A stretch of 64,000 nucleotides of DNA from CAVXTT01 sp963764685 (lineage in GTDB: Bacteria > Bacteroidota > Ignavibacteria > Ignavibacteriales > Ignavibacteriaceae), in the NCBI GenBank assembly GCA_963764685.1, contig CAVXTT010000018.1, positions 1 to 64,000 on the forward strand, in the 5' to 3' direction. The notes under the pieces are model-generated. The model saw only the letters and a program-made list of their open reading frames with translations, made no database searches and was not told the DNA's origin. Every line of letters begins with the position of its first letter. Within the stretch, counting starts at the first letter, position 1. Positions 45,876-55,080 of this stretch are shown here, in pieces. A program made the position numbers and the translations under genes.

Positions 45876-47409
45876 TTATCTAAGAAGCGTCATTTTTTTA
45901 ACACTCGAGAAAGATGATCCGTCAATCCCGTTTGCTTCAATTGAATAGAAGTATATTCCGCTTGAAAGGTTTGATGCATTAAAATCAACACTATATGTCC
46001 CGGCTGCGTAATCTGCCGCATTAAAAGAGGATACAACTTCACCAATGGCATTATAGATATTAACTTTTACTTTAGCATCCACCGGAAGTGCAAAGCTGAT
46101 CCTGGTAGAAGGATTAAAGGGATTAGGATAATTCTGATTCAGACTATATACATCAGGCGTATAACCATCTACCTCTACTGAATGTGTGTAGGTGAATGTT
46201 CCATCAAAATCTAATTGCTTAATTCTGAAATATGATTTTTCCGAAAGATTTTTTAATGTAAATGAGTAGTGCTGCGCTCTGGTGGAAGTTCCGGCACCAT
46301 TTATAAAGCCAACGCTTTCGAAATTGATATCATCCGGGCTTCTTTCAATCTGAAAACCTCTGTTATTGGTTTCAGTTGCGGTGCTCCAGGAAATAACAAC
46401 ATTATCGTCTGATGGAACTGCGGTAAATGATGTAAATTCAACCGGTACAAAGAAAGGTGAATCTAATTTAAAGAAACCTGTACCCTGAGCTGCAAAGACA
46501 GTTGTTGTATCGACAATATAAACTGCATAATTACTGGAACTTATTGAAGTTGGCGCCCAGGAAAGTCCTCCATCCTTTGACATATAAATTGTACCTCCAG
46601 AATACATCCCTGTAAGGACATAATTTGAAAGTGTAGGGGATACATCAACACCCCACATATTCTTTGAATTAAAGAAGGGGATAGGTACCCAGGTAGCGCC
46701 GTAATCACTTGACCTAAGGAATCCACCTCCGCCTCCCCATTTGGTAGCATAGGCAATTCCTCCTGATAAGCTTATCGACCGCTATGGTAGGAATCTCTCC
46801 GCTTGTACTATAAACCTGTATCCAGTTCTGTCCATAATTTGTGCTTCTGAAAATTCCTGTACCGTTATCTCCAATTAGAATAATGTTTGAACTGTCACGG
46901 AATACTTCTATATCACAGGGGGTTGAACAACCTATTACAGAAGTTACAGTAGTCCAGGTAGTGCCAAAGTCAGTTGACTTCATAAAATTAGAGCCGCTCA
47001 TAGTGTAGACAGTATCAGGGTTTTTATAATCAACTGTCATCGGTATACCGAAATAGGAAAATGAAAGTCCGCTTGCTGTAGCTGTCCAGCTGGCTCCATT
47101 ATCAGTTGTTTTTACAATTTTATCAGTTGTCGCAACAAGTACTGTATTGCTTTGATATGCACTGATTATTACGGCTTTAATATTAGTCGAAGATGGGATA
47201 TCAATTCCAAATTGATTGAAAGATTCCCCGCGGTCGGTGCTTTTATAAATCTTATTCACCGTACCAAAGTAAATAATATTGCTGTTTGATCTATCCACGG
47301 CAATCGGGTTACCCAGACTGCTGCCGCTGCGCTTCAGAACCCAGGTATACTGCGCAACAGACACCACAGAAAATAATATGAGAAAACAAAATATTATAAA
47401 ATATTTCAT
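45876..47409 (-). CDS. BNR/Ycf48-like secreted protein with T9SS domain, one frameshift
   Basis: Frames 46714-47409 and 45876-46658 join through one shift near 46765 into about 510 residues. After a signal peptide there are BNR-like repeats with Ser-Thr-Asp-Arg-Gly-Glu-Ser, Thr-Thr-Asp-Asn-Gly-Ala-Ser-Trp-Thr and Ser-Thr-Asn-Tyr-Gly-Gln-Asn-Trp, typical of sialidase/Ycf48 propellers, then a fibronectin-like domain and a T9SS type A tail ending Lys-Met-Thr-Leu-Leu-Arg. No sialidase catalytic residues are evident, so enzymatic activity is not claimed. Confidence 0.8.
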
Positions 47410-47614
47410 AGTACTCCTTTGAGTTAAAAATTTTTTATTAGAAGTGTGCTAAGTGAATGCGAATGAGCGAATAATATTATATAATTTATTTTATAATTAC
47501 AAGTAGTTGCTAAATAAATTAAATTGATAGTTAACAATACAAACTATTTGGAATTATATTTGAAAAAGCCGTAAGTTCATTCTTCTTAATTATGAAAGTT
47601 CCGGGAAAACCTTA

Positions 47615-48333
47615 ATGAATCTTGATGTTCTTATTTTTGCCGCGCATCCGGATGATGCGGAATTGGGGATGGGGGGCACCATCTGCAAATTGACCAACAA
47701 TGGTTATAAAGTCGGCATTATTGACCTTACAAAAGGAGAGCTTGGCACCAGGGGTACCCCGAAATAAGGCAAAAAGAAGCATTCCAGGCAGCAGTAATTC
47801 TAAAACTGGCTATCAGGGAAAACCTGGATATCAGGGATGGGGAAATCAAGCTTACAAAAGAAAATATCAGAAAAGTTATACTTGCTATCAGAAAGCATAA
47901 ACCGAGAATAGTCTTTGCTCCTTATGAAAGGGACCGCCATCCCGACCACTCTGATGCAAATAAGCTTATTAAAGAAGCATTCTTTTCTGCAGGATTACAG
48001 AAAATAAAGACGTTCGATAAAGAGGCTGCACAGGATGCCTACAGACCACGAAAAATATTCTATTATATGCAGACCTACACTTTTGAGCCCTCCTTTATTG
48101 TGGACATTTCTGATACTTTTGAATCTAAAATGAGAGGGGTAAATGCTTTTGCTTCACAGTTCTTTGATCCGAAAAGTAAAGAACCTGACACCTTCATCAG
48201 CAGTCCCGAATTTATGAATTATGTTGAGTCCCGTGCCCGCTTTTACGGCTTCCAGATTGGAAAGAAATACGGTGAACCCTTTTATTCGGATGAGAAGATA
48301 GAACTTGATTTAGCCGCACTACTAAAAAAATGA
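47615..48333 (+). CDS. bshB1: Bacillithiol biosynthesis deacetylase BshB1, one frameshift
   Basis: ATG 47615 starts Met-Asn-Leu-Asp-Val-Leu-Ile-Phe-Ala-Ala-His-Pro-Asp-Asp-Ala-Glu, the PIG-L/LmbE zinc motif. The frame breaks at 47760, where one missing G restores Thr-Pro-Glu-Ile-Arg-Gln-Lys-Glu-Ala. Downstream, Arg-Asp-Arg-His-Pro-Asp-His-Ser-Asp-Ala and Tyr-Tyr-Met-Gln-Thr-Tyr are typical of BshB1, which removes acetate from GlcNAc-malate to make bacillithiol, the low-molecular-weight thiol of many Bacteroidota and Firmicutes. About 239 residues when corrected. It stands alone. Confidence 0.88.
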
Positions 48334-48370
48334 CTTCCGCACATCCGCACATCCGGACTTCAGCACTAAA

Positions 48371-50614
48371 TTAGATTTTTGCTTTTCTCAATCTTAAGGA
48401 ATTGCTTACAACACTTACCGAACTTAACGCCATTGCTGCTGCTGCAAACATCGGGTTCAGCAAACCTAGCGCTGCTATTGGAATGCCGATGATATTATAA
48501 ATAAAAGCCCAGAATAAATTTTGTTTTATTGTCTTTATCGTTTTCCGGGAGAGTACTATTGCTTTGCTTATTCCTCTAAGATCAGAACTTATTAACGTAA
48601 TGTCTGCTGTCTCGATAGCAATATCAGTCCCTGTGCCGATTGCTATACCTACATCTGCCTGAGCAAGAGCGGGGGAATCATTTATACCGTCACCTACCAT
48701 TGCGATTATCTTTTTGTCCCCCTGAAGTTTCTTCACTTCAGATGCTTTACGGTCAGGAAGCACTTCAGACAATACTTTATCTATCCCTGCAAGCTTAGCA
48801 ATTGCCGCTGCAGAATTACTATTATCCCCGGTGATCATTATCACATCAATATTTCTCTTTTTAAGTCCGGCTATGGCATCCACTGAAGTATCCTGGATAG
48901 TGTCGGCAATTCCTATAATGCCGGATAATTTTCCGTTTACTCCAATATAAATTACCGTTTTCCCTTCAGAGGCTATTTTATCTGCAGAAGCTGAAACACT
49001 ATCCAATCCTATGGCGTATTCTTTCATAAGGGCAGCATTACCTGCTGTCACAGCTTGATTCTCGACTAAAGCAGTAATGCCCATTCCGGTTACAGAATTA
49101 AAAACTTCAGGATCGATTATTCTGATCTTTTTTTCATTAGCATAATTAATCACTGCTTCACTAAGAGGATGCTCCGATCTTTTCTCAGCAGATGCAGCAA
49201 TTGCGATAAGTGCATCAGGTGTTAGTCCATTTAACGGCACTATATCAGTTACTTCAGGCTTTCCTTTTGTTATAGTCCCGGTTTTATCTAAAACCACAGT
49301 ATCAATTCTATGTGCGCGTTCCAGGCTTTCTGCGTTCTTTATTAATATGCCGTTTGATGCACCCAATCCGGTACCTACCATAATTGCTGTTGGTGTAGCC
49401 AGTCCCAATGCACAGGGGCAGGCAATAATCATTACAGCAATAAAGTTCATAAGTGCCGCACTAAAGGGAATACCAACTATAAAGTACCAGGTAAGAAAAG
49501 TCAGTACCGCAATACTTATCACAACAGGTACAAACACAGAAGCGATCTTATCAACAAGACTTTGAATTGGTGCTTTGCTTCCCTGGGCTTCTTCGACCAT
49601 CTTTACTATTTGGGCAATCATAGTATCCTGCCCGACAGCAGTTGCAGTAAAGTTGATGGTGCCGTTCTTATTTATTGTACCGCCGATAACTTTATTTCCT
49701 TTACCCTTTTGAACAGGAATACTTTCACCGGTAATCATTGATTCGTCTACATAGGTTGTGCCGCTTATTATTTTCCCGTCTACCGGGATTTTCTCTCCCG
49801 GGCGGACAATCACTATATCGTTTATGCGCACATCAGAAATTTGAATATCTGATTCGTTATTATTTCTTATTACCCTGGCGGTCTTAGGCTGTAGTCCCAT
49901 CAGTTTCTTTATAGCTGATGTGGTTTTTGACTTAGCGCCCGCCTCAAGGAGTCTGCCCATCAATATCAAAGTTATGATTACAGCCGCAGTATCAAAATAA
50001 ATATGCTCTGACGGATCAGTTATATTTAACCAATGAGGAAATAATACAGCAATGGAGCTGTAGAGATACGCTGCCCCTGTACCAACGGCTACAAGAGTAT
50101 TCATATCAGAGGTGAATTTCTTTGCAAGCTTCCAGGCAGCAGTAAAAAATCTTTTGCCTGGAACGAACATAACAATTGTAGTTGCAACGAAGAGAAGTTT
50201 ATTCAGCTCATCCATTGAGAAAGGAGATATACGCATAAACCATCCGGTCATTCCAATCATATTCAATGTCATTATCGGGACAGCTAGCACGAGACTCAAA
50301 ATAAAGGATGATCTCAAAGATCTGTAATTTTTCTCCTGTGGTGAATCTCCGTCCGTTATAGATATTACTTTTTGTCCCTCTGCTGCAGAAGGTACGACAA
50401 GCTTATAGCCCGCATCCTCAACTGCAGCCGAAAGATCCTCAAACCGCACCTTTGACTCATCAAAATCGAGTGTTACCTTCTCCGTTGCCAGGTTAACATT
50501 TACATCACCTACGCCTTCTACTTTCTTCAAGGTTTTCTCAACGCGGGCAACACAGCTGGCACAGGTCATCCCTTCTACAGGGAGCGTTATTGTTTTAACT
50601 TTCTTTTCTTCCAT
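48371..50614 (-). CDS. copA: Copper-exporting P1B-type ATPase
   Basis: 747 residues. One N-terminal heavy-metal domain with Gly-Met-Thr-Cys-Ala-Ser-Cys at about 15-21, then eight membrane helices. Helix 6 carries Cys-Pro-Cys, the Cu(I) site; the phosphorylation motif Asp-Lys-Thr-Gly-Thr, Ser-Glu-His-Pro-Leu (HP motif) and Gly-Asp-Gly-Ile-Asn-Asp are present. The C-terminal Pro-Met-Phe-Ala-Ala-Ala-Ala-Met-Ala-Leu-Ser-Ser-Val-Ser fits helix 8 of CopA. It exports Cu(I) from the cytoplasm. Its start is 4 nt after the small HMA gene, forming a copZ-copA operon. Confidence 0.96.
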   Translation of the reverse strand: MEEKKVKTITLPVEGMTCASCVARVEKTLKKVEGVGDVNVNLATEKVTLDFDESKVRFEDLSAAVEDAGYKLVVPSAAEGQKVISITDGDSPQEKNYRSLRSSFILSLVLAVPIMTLNMIGMTGWFMRISPFSMDELNKLLFVATTIVMFVPGKRFFTAAWKLAKKFTSDMNTLVAVGTGAAYLYSSIAVLFPHWLNITDPSEHIYFDTAAVIITLILMGRLLEAGAKSKTTSAIKKLMGLQPKTARVIRNNNESDIQISDVRINDIVIVRPGEKIPVDGKIISGTTYVDESMITGESIPVQKGKGNKVIGGTINKNGTINFTATAVGQDTMIAQIVKMVEEAQGSKAPIQSLVDKIASVFVPVVISIAVLTFLTWYFIVGIPFSAALMNFIAVMIIACPCALGLATPTAIMVGTGLGASNGILIKNAESLERAHRIDTVVLDKTGTITKGKPEVTDIVPLNGLTPDALIAIAASAEKRSEHPLSEAVINYANEKKIRIIDPEVFNSVTGMGITALVENQAVTAGNAALMKEYAIGLDSVSASADKIASEGKTVIYIGVNGKLSGIIGIADTIQDTSVDAIAGLKKRNIDVIMITGDNSNSAAAIAKLAGIDKVLSEVLPDRKASEVKKLQGDKKIIAMVGDGINDSPALAQADVGIAIGTGTDIAIETADITLISSDLRGISKAIVLSRKTIKTIKQNLFWAFIYNIIGIPIAALGLLNPMFAAAAMALSSVSVVSNSLRLRKAKI

Positions 50615-50618
50615 TTTA

Positions 50619-50828
50619 CTAACTTATACTCTTAACATGGTACCCGGCATTCTCTACTGCCCGGATTATTTCTTCATCTTTATATTTTGTCTGGTCAAAT
50701 TTTACTAATGCTTTTCCGATCTCTATGTTTTCAACAAAGACATCAGGTATTTTACTTAATTCTTTTCTTACAGCCATGACACAATGACCGCATGACATCC
50801 CCTCAATATTTAATACTTTAGTGACCAC
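50619..50828 (-). CDS. copZ: CopZ-like heavy-metal-associated protein
   Basis: 69 residues forming a single HMA domain with Gly-Met-Ser-Cys-Gly-His-Cys at about 10-16 and a final Gly-Tyr-His-Val. A cytoplasmic copper chaperone that would deliver Cu(I) to the ATPase gene directly downstream. The start codon is ATG at 50828 on the minus strand. The His in the CxxC loop differs from the Ala-Ser of CopA and is common in CopZ. Confidence 0.9.
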   Translation of the reverse strand: MVTKVLNIEGMSCGHCVMAVRKELSKIPDVFVENIEIGKALVKFDQTKYKDEEIIRAVENAGYHVKSIS

Positions 50829-50958
50829 TTTTGTTCTCCTGGTTTTAATTTACAGCTCAAAAATAAGATGCAATAAATCAGAATGCGTTACATAATTCCA
50901 TTAAAATGTTACAACTTATTCCACTTTCCGTTAAATTTTCTTTATTCTATTTATTCCC

Positions 50959-50967
50959 TATTTTTGC
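50959..50967 (+). promoter_or_regulatory. -7 element upstream of the YdjM-like gene
   Basis: TATTTTTGC matches TAnnTTTGC exactly and lies about 30 nt before ATG 50996. The -33 TTG box is not evident. Confidence 0.4.
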
Positions 50968-50995
50968 CTGATTTCTCCATATTAAGGATTCCTAA

Positions 50996-51653
50996 ATGTT
51001 TATAGGTCATTTTGGTGTAGGCTTCGCAGCAAAAAAAACTGACAGCCGTCCTTCTTTAGGGACATATTTTATGGCATCTCAGTTTATCGATCTTCTCTGG
51101 CCAATATTTCTGCTGCTTGGAATAGAAAGGGTTAAAGTAGAGCCGGGTAATACTTCATTTACCCCCCTTGATTTTATCTATTATCCTTTTTCACACAGTT
51201 TATTGAGTGTTTTGATCTGGGGACTTCTCTTCGGACTCGTTTATTTTCTGTTAAAGAAGAATCTGAGGGTATCAATCATAATGGGACTTCTTGTATTGAG
51301 TCACTGGATACTGGATTTTTTGACTCATCGCCCTGATCTCCAGATTATACCAGGTGTAGATCTTTTTGCCGGGATCGGATTATGGAACTCGGTATGGTTA
51401 ACAATTATAGTTGAGGGAGTAATATTTATAATAGGGGTAATCTATTATGTAAGTGTAACCAGGAACTTTAAACAAGAAGGGGAGTGTCGGATTATGGAGT
51501 CTGGTTATCTTTCTTATTCTGGTGTACATATTAAATATTGTCGGTCCTCCACCTGAAGATGTAAAGGCAATCGGATATGTAGGATTATCTCAATGGCTGA
51601 TAATATGGTGGGCGTATTTTATTGATAGAAATCGCAGCGGAGAAAAGGGATGA
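50996..51653 (+). CDS. YdjM-like integral membrane protein, one frameshift
   Basis: ATG 50996 gives Met-Phe-Ile-Gly-His-Phe-Gly-Val-Gly-Phe-Ala-Ala, then several hydrophobic segments and His residues in membrane-proximal positions (Pro-Phe-Ser-His-Ser-Leu; Leu-Ser-His-Trp-Ile-Leu-Asp-Phe-Leu-Thr-His), the pattern of the YdjM/metal-dependent-hydrolase-like membrane family. A shift near 51480 leads into Leu-Trp-Ser-Leu-Val-Ile-Phe-Leu-Ile-Leu-Val-Tyr and a last helix ending at TGA 51651-51653. About 218 residues. Function unknown. It lies between copper genes but shows no clear copper motif. Confidence 0.65.
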
Positions 51654-51739
51654 ATGGAGGAATGGATGATTGTATGAATATATACGGTAGTTTTTTGTTC
51701 TTTGTTATTAGTTCTTAGTTCTTAGTTGGGAACTGAGAA

Positions 51740-52318
51740 TTACTCAGTTACTTTATCTATCGGTTTTCGATGGCTGCCGGTTAAGTTTTTGAATTGGCTT
51801 GCAGGCATACCTGTAATTTTCTTAAACTGGTTGGATAGATGATTTACGCTGCTGTACCCAAGCCGGTAAGCAATTTCGCTTAATGTTTCCTCTCCGTATT
51901 TAAGCAGCTCTTTTGCTTTTTCTATCTTCTGAAGAATGAGGTACTGCTCAATTGTTACCTGCTCAATGGAGGAAAATAAGTTGCTAAGATAATTATAATC
52001 AAGATTCATCCCGGAGGCGAGCAGCTCGGAGAATTTTAGTTTACTTCCAAGCATCTTTTCATCATTGATATATTTAATAACAAAAAGCTTTATCCGTTCT
52101 ATGGTTTTGGCTTTTTTATCTTCAAGGAGCTCAAAACCGCTGTCTGTTAATACGGATCTGATCTTATCGTAAGGAATTGACCCCGGAGTGCCTTCAACAA
52201 CAGCTTCACCAAGTGTAATGCTCAGAACTTTTAGTCCAAGCTTTTCAAGTTCTTCTTTAACAACCCGTATACACCTGCCGCATACCATATTTTTTATTAT
52301 CAGCTGTGTGCTTTCCAT
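51740..52318 (-). CDS. HMA domain fused to AraC-type regulator
   Basis: 192 residues. Residues 1 to about 67 form a heavy-metal-associated fold with Asn-Met-Val-Cys13-Gly-Arg-Cys16, and the last 100 residues form an AraC/XylS DNA-binding domain with two helix-turn-helix motifs (Leu-Ser-Glu-Ile-Ala-Tyr-Arg-Leu-Gly-Tyr-Ser-Ser; Leu-Ser-Asn-Gln-Phe-Lys-Lys-Ile-Thr-Gly). It is probably a copper-responsive activator, with the CxxC as the sensor; the metal is inferred from the nearby copZ-copA. It is divergent from the three membrane-protein genes that follow. Confidence 0.85.
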   Translation of the reverse strand: MESTQLIIKNMVCGRCIRVVKEELEKLGLKVLSITLGEAVVEGTPGSIPYDKIRSVLTDSGFELLEDKKAKTIERIKLFVIKYINDEKMLGSKLKFSELLASGMNLDYNYLSNLFSSIEQVTIEQYLILQKIEKAKELLKYGEETLSEIAYRLGYSSVNHLSNQFKKITGMPASQFKNLTGSHRKPIDKVTE

Positions 52319-52351
52319 TTATATAGTTTTATATATTATTAAAAATTACTG

Positions 52352-52828
52352 ATGGAATTTAAACATAAACAAGTTATTTTAGTCAGGAAACTGGAAGCTC
52401 TTATGCAAAATAATCCTAAACCTGATTATTCCGGATATTCTTCAGAAGAATTAATGGATATCTATATCAGTATGGATAAAGATAAGGATCCTGAGACTGC
52501 CCATGCGATAGAAAAAGAGCTGAGGGAAAAATTAAATGTACCGCAGCAGACAGTAAACAAAGGATTTGATCTTTATGAATTCATGCATCTCCGGCGGATC
52601 GGTTTTATAACAGGTGTTATTCCCGGTATCGGTATCCTCTTTGTTATATTGAATATTATGCTGTCACCAACAACGGTTCATATTGACAGCTATTACCCCA
52701 AACATCTTTATCTTCATCTCTTCATTTTATCCCTTCTTGGTTATGGTGTATTCAAAAGAAGCATTACCGCCGGCATCCTTCTGGTAATTTATATTATTAT
52801 TATGCTCTCATTTTATTTATTCAGATAG
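52352..52828 (+). CDS. Paralogous membrane protein 1 of a tandem set
   Basis: 158 residues. A soluble N-terminal part has Tyr-Ser-Ser-Glu-Glu-Leu-Met-Asp-Ile-Tyr and Lys-Asp-Pro-Glu-Thr-Ala-His-Ala-Ile-Glu-Lys-Glu-Leu, followed by three hydrophobic segments (about 78-98, 112-130, 136-155). I do not recognise the family. It starts 33 nt from the divergent HMA-AraC gene and is followed by two related genes. Confidence 0.6.
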   Translation: MEFKHKQVILVRKLEALMQNNPKPDYSGYSSEELMDIYISMDKDKDPETAHAIEKELREKLNVPQQTVNKGFDLYEFMHLRRIGFITGVIPGIGILFVILNIMLSPTTVHIDSYYPKHLYLHLFILSLLGYGVFKRSITAGILLVIYIIIMLSFYLFR

Positions 52829-52844
52829 ATCGGTAAGTAAAGCT

Positions 52845-53264
52845 ATGGACTTATTTATAACCGACTACTCCAAATATTCAAAAAAAGAATTGATGGAACT
52901 GTACCTGCGGCTTGACAAAGAGAAAGAGCCTGAACTGGCACATCTGCTTGAAGAAGAAATGAAGCTTAAACTGGATGAAAAATCTCCCGAACGCACTAAA
53001 AGAAGATTTAAGCTTCCGTTATTCTTTGATTATTCACCAAAGTGGAGAAGGGATTCTCCTACAACAACAATACTTGCTTTAAGCTTTTTTACAATGATAC
53101 TCAGCAGCGTGATGTCACTGACGGGACTGCACAACTCATTTCTTTATTTCTTTCTGAATATAATTGTATTCGCGGGTGTAGTTCTCACTGCTTTCCGCAG
53201 CATCGCAGGAATGATAATGCTTGTCATTTTTATTTTATATAATCTTTACAGGTTATTCTTTTAA
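52845..53264 (+). CDS. Paralogous membrane protein 2 of a tandem set
   Basis: 139 residues. The N-terminal soluble motif repeats the upstream gene: Tyr-Ser-Lys-Lys-Glu-Leu-Met-Glu-Leu-Tyr, then Lys-Glu-Pro-Glu-Leu-Ala-His-Leu-Leu-Glu-Glu-Glu. Three membrane segments (about 72-92, 96-113, 117-138) follow. Spacing to the previous stop is 16 nt, so the set is an operon. Confidence 0.6.
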   Translation: MDLFITDYSKYSKKELMELYLRLDKEKEPELAHLLEEEMKLKLDEKSPERTKRRFKLPLFFDYSPKWRRDSPTTTILALSFFTMILSSVMSLTGLHNSFLYFFLNIIVFAGVVLTAFRSIAGMIMLVIFILYNLYRLFF

Positions 53265-53286
53265 TAATAAAACCGGGAGGAAGGTT

Positions 53287-53719
53287 ATGGAGCAGGGAAC
53301 CGAAGAGAATTATTCGCGTCTTACTTCACGCGAGCTAATGGATTTATATCTCAATACAAATAAAGAACTGGAACCTGAAAAAGCAAAAGCCCTTGAAGAA
53401 GCTCTGCGCTCTAAGGTTAGTGATAATAAGGTCTCTGCCGGACTTAGTTCGGCAGGAGTCAGCTGGAGAGAAAAGAATATATGGCTGCCTGTTATTGCAG
53501 CTGTGTTAATAATTGCTTCCATCCTGATGCCGTACCTGATGCCATACTTATATACACCTGATTCTTCTTCAATGCTTACTGTATAGTCTAATTAATTTAG
53601 GATTGGTAATATCGGTTATTTCAATACTTCTTTTTGCTGCGTTTAAAGGAAGTATAACTGCCGGGATCATTCTTGCACTCTATTTTCTATACTTTTTATT
53701 CGGAAGGTTTATTTTCTAA
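53287..53719 (+). CDS. Paralogous membrane protein 3 of a tandem set, one frameshift
   Basis: ATG 53287 preceded by GGAGGAAGG starts a third copy: Thr-Ser-Arg-Glu-Leu-Met-Asp-Leu-Tyr, Leu-Glu-Pro-Glu-Lys-Ala-Lys-Ala-Leu-Glu-Glu-Ala. The reading frame stops at 53586; a shift near 53580 continues into Leu-Gly-Leu-Val-Ile-Ser-Val-Ile-Ser-Ile-Leu-Leu-Phe and a last helix to TAA 53719, matching the C-terminal helices of the two paralogues. About 143 residues when corrected. Confidence 0.6.
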
Positions 53720-53741
53720 TTTATCCTTCAGCGGTAATTAT

Positions 53742-54122
53742 TTATTCCAATTCGCTTCTCATAAAATTGCGGTCTGCAATCCATCCCTTTACTGCAAACT
53801 TTAAAGCAAAGCAATAAAGAAAGAAAATAACCAGTGGAATGTTCAGGAGACTTACCTTGATCAGAAAATCAGCATTGACGAGGATTATTACAACTGCCGG
53901 CAGTATAATCAAAATAAAGAAAGAAGTTATCCACTTATATTTTTTCTCTTCATAAAGCACCTTGATCATAAAAGGGGCAAGTGCTACTACTGCCAGGATA
54001 ACTATGGCAAGCAGGATGACCCACATCCAGCTTAAGAATAGAAGTACAGATGCGGAGAGTTCATAATCAAGCCACTTTTCGAGAGTTACAAGTTTGTTAT
54101 TTACAGGCGTAGTTCTTTCCAC
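53742..54122 (-). CDS. Unknown small membrane protein
   Basis: 126 residues with three membrane segments (about 26-50, 63-80, 88-108) and charged ends. There is no similarity I recognise and no resemblance to the tandem paralogues on the opposite strand. It is convergent with them. Confidence 0.5.
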   Translation of the reverse strand: MERTTPVNNKLVTLEKWLDYELSASVLLFLSWMWVILLAIVILAVVALAPFMIKVLYEEKKYKWITSFFILIILPAVVIILVNADFLIKVSLLNIPLVIFFLYCFALKFAVKGWIADRNFMRSELE

Positions 54123-55080
54123 TGCATCACACTTCAGGATATTGACAAGGAAATTATTTTATTTTTAGTCAATATCAAAAAAAAATTTGATATACAGACC
54201 TATTTGAATGAGGTCGTATAACTCGCAGGGAACTGACCTTTCAATTCTGTGATTCTTTATATAGGATTACAATTGATTGCCTATTTTAGGTAAAAAGCAA
54301 AAAAAAGCATATTAAAAACTTGGACAGCTTTTAATATGCTTAAACAGGAGTTAAAACAAGTCCGTAAAAGGATTATTGTTTCAACTGCTAATAAAAATAT
54401 TCTGAGCTGACATTCAATGTATTTTCAATGGGCTGATTATAAAATCCCCATAAACATATATGTCCCAAATGATGGAATAAGAAATAAAAAAGGAGCCATA
54501 AAATTACAATGCTTGCTTTTTGCACCCGGATTTCGGAATTACGTATATATTTACAGGAACAGAGGATCAGACAGCTCCTATTGGATTTAATGCAATAATC
54601 CGGAAAGATCTAACTAAACACTTATTTACAGGCTTATCTGTCCCGGTACCTAACCCTTACAGCCTCCATACAACCGTTCTTCGAAGGTAATGTTATAGTA
54701 GGCGTTTAGTAGGACATAGTAGGGGTTGTGTAGGGGTTAGAACTATTTTATTGTCAGGTGCCAGTTCAAATCATTCGTGTTGGTTATATTATATTTATGA
54801 TTGTGAAGATTTACCCGCTCTTAGCTTAATTATTCTTTCTCTCCGTTCCATTAAGTTCTGGAGCCTCAAGTATTGAAGGAATGGTTAAATAATCCATTTA
54901 AGACCTCCGGGGGTGCAAAATGATAAATTTATTCTATTGGCTGAATTGAAATTGAATAAAGAAGAAAAGAGTCCGATACTAACAATTATCGAACCTTTTT
55001 TGCTTAGTTATAATTTAGCCTGGAAAGAAACTGCCTATAAAAGGAATAATGAAGATTTCATCTGGTATTAATTGCCTCCT
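54123..55080. other. Long intergenic region, no confident gene
   Basis: Short word repeats (AGTAGG, TAGGGGTT) occur at 54693-54740. A small open frame at 54913-55071 (GTG start, 52 residues, ending in Asn-Glu-Asp-Phe-Ile-Trp-Tyr) has protein-like composition but no recognisable motif and could be a remnant. Nothing else was supported on either strand. Confidence 0.4.
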
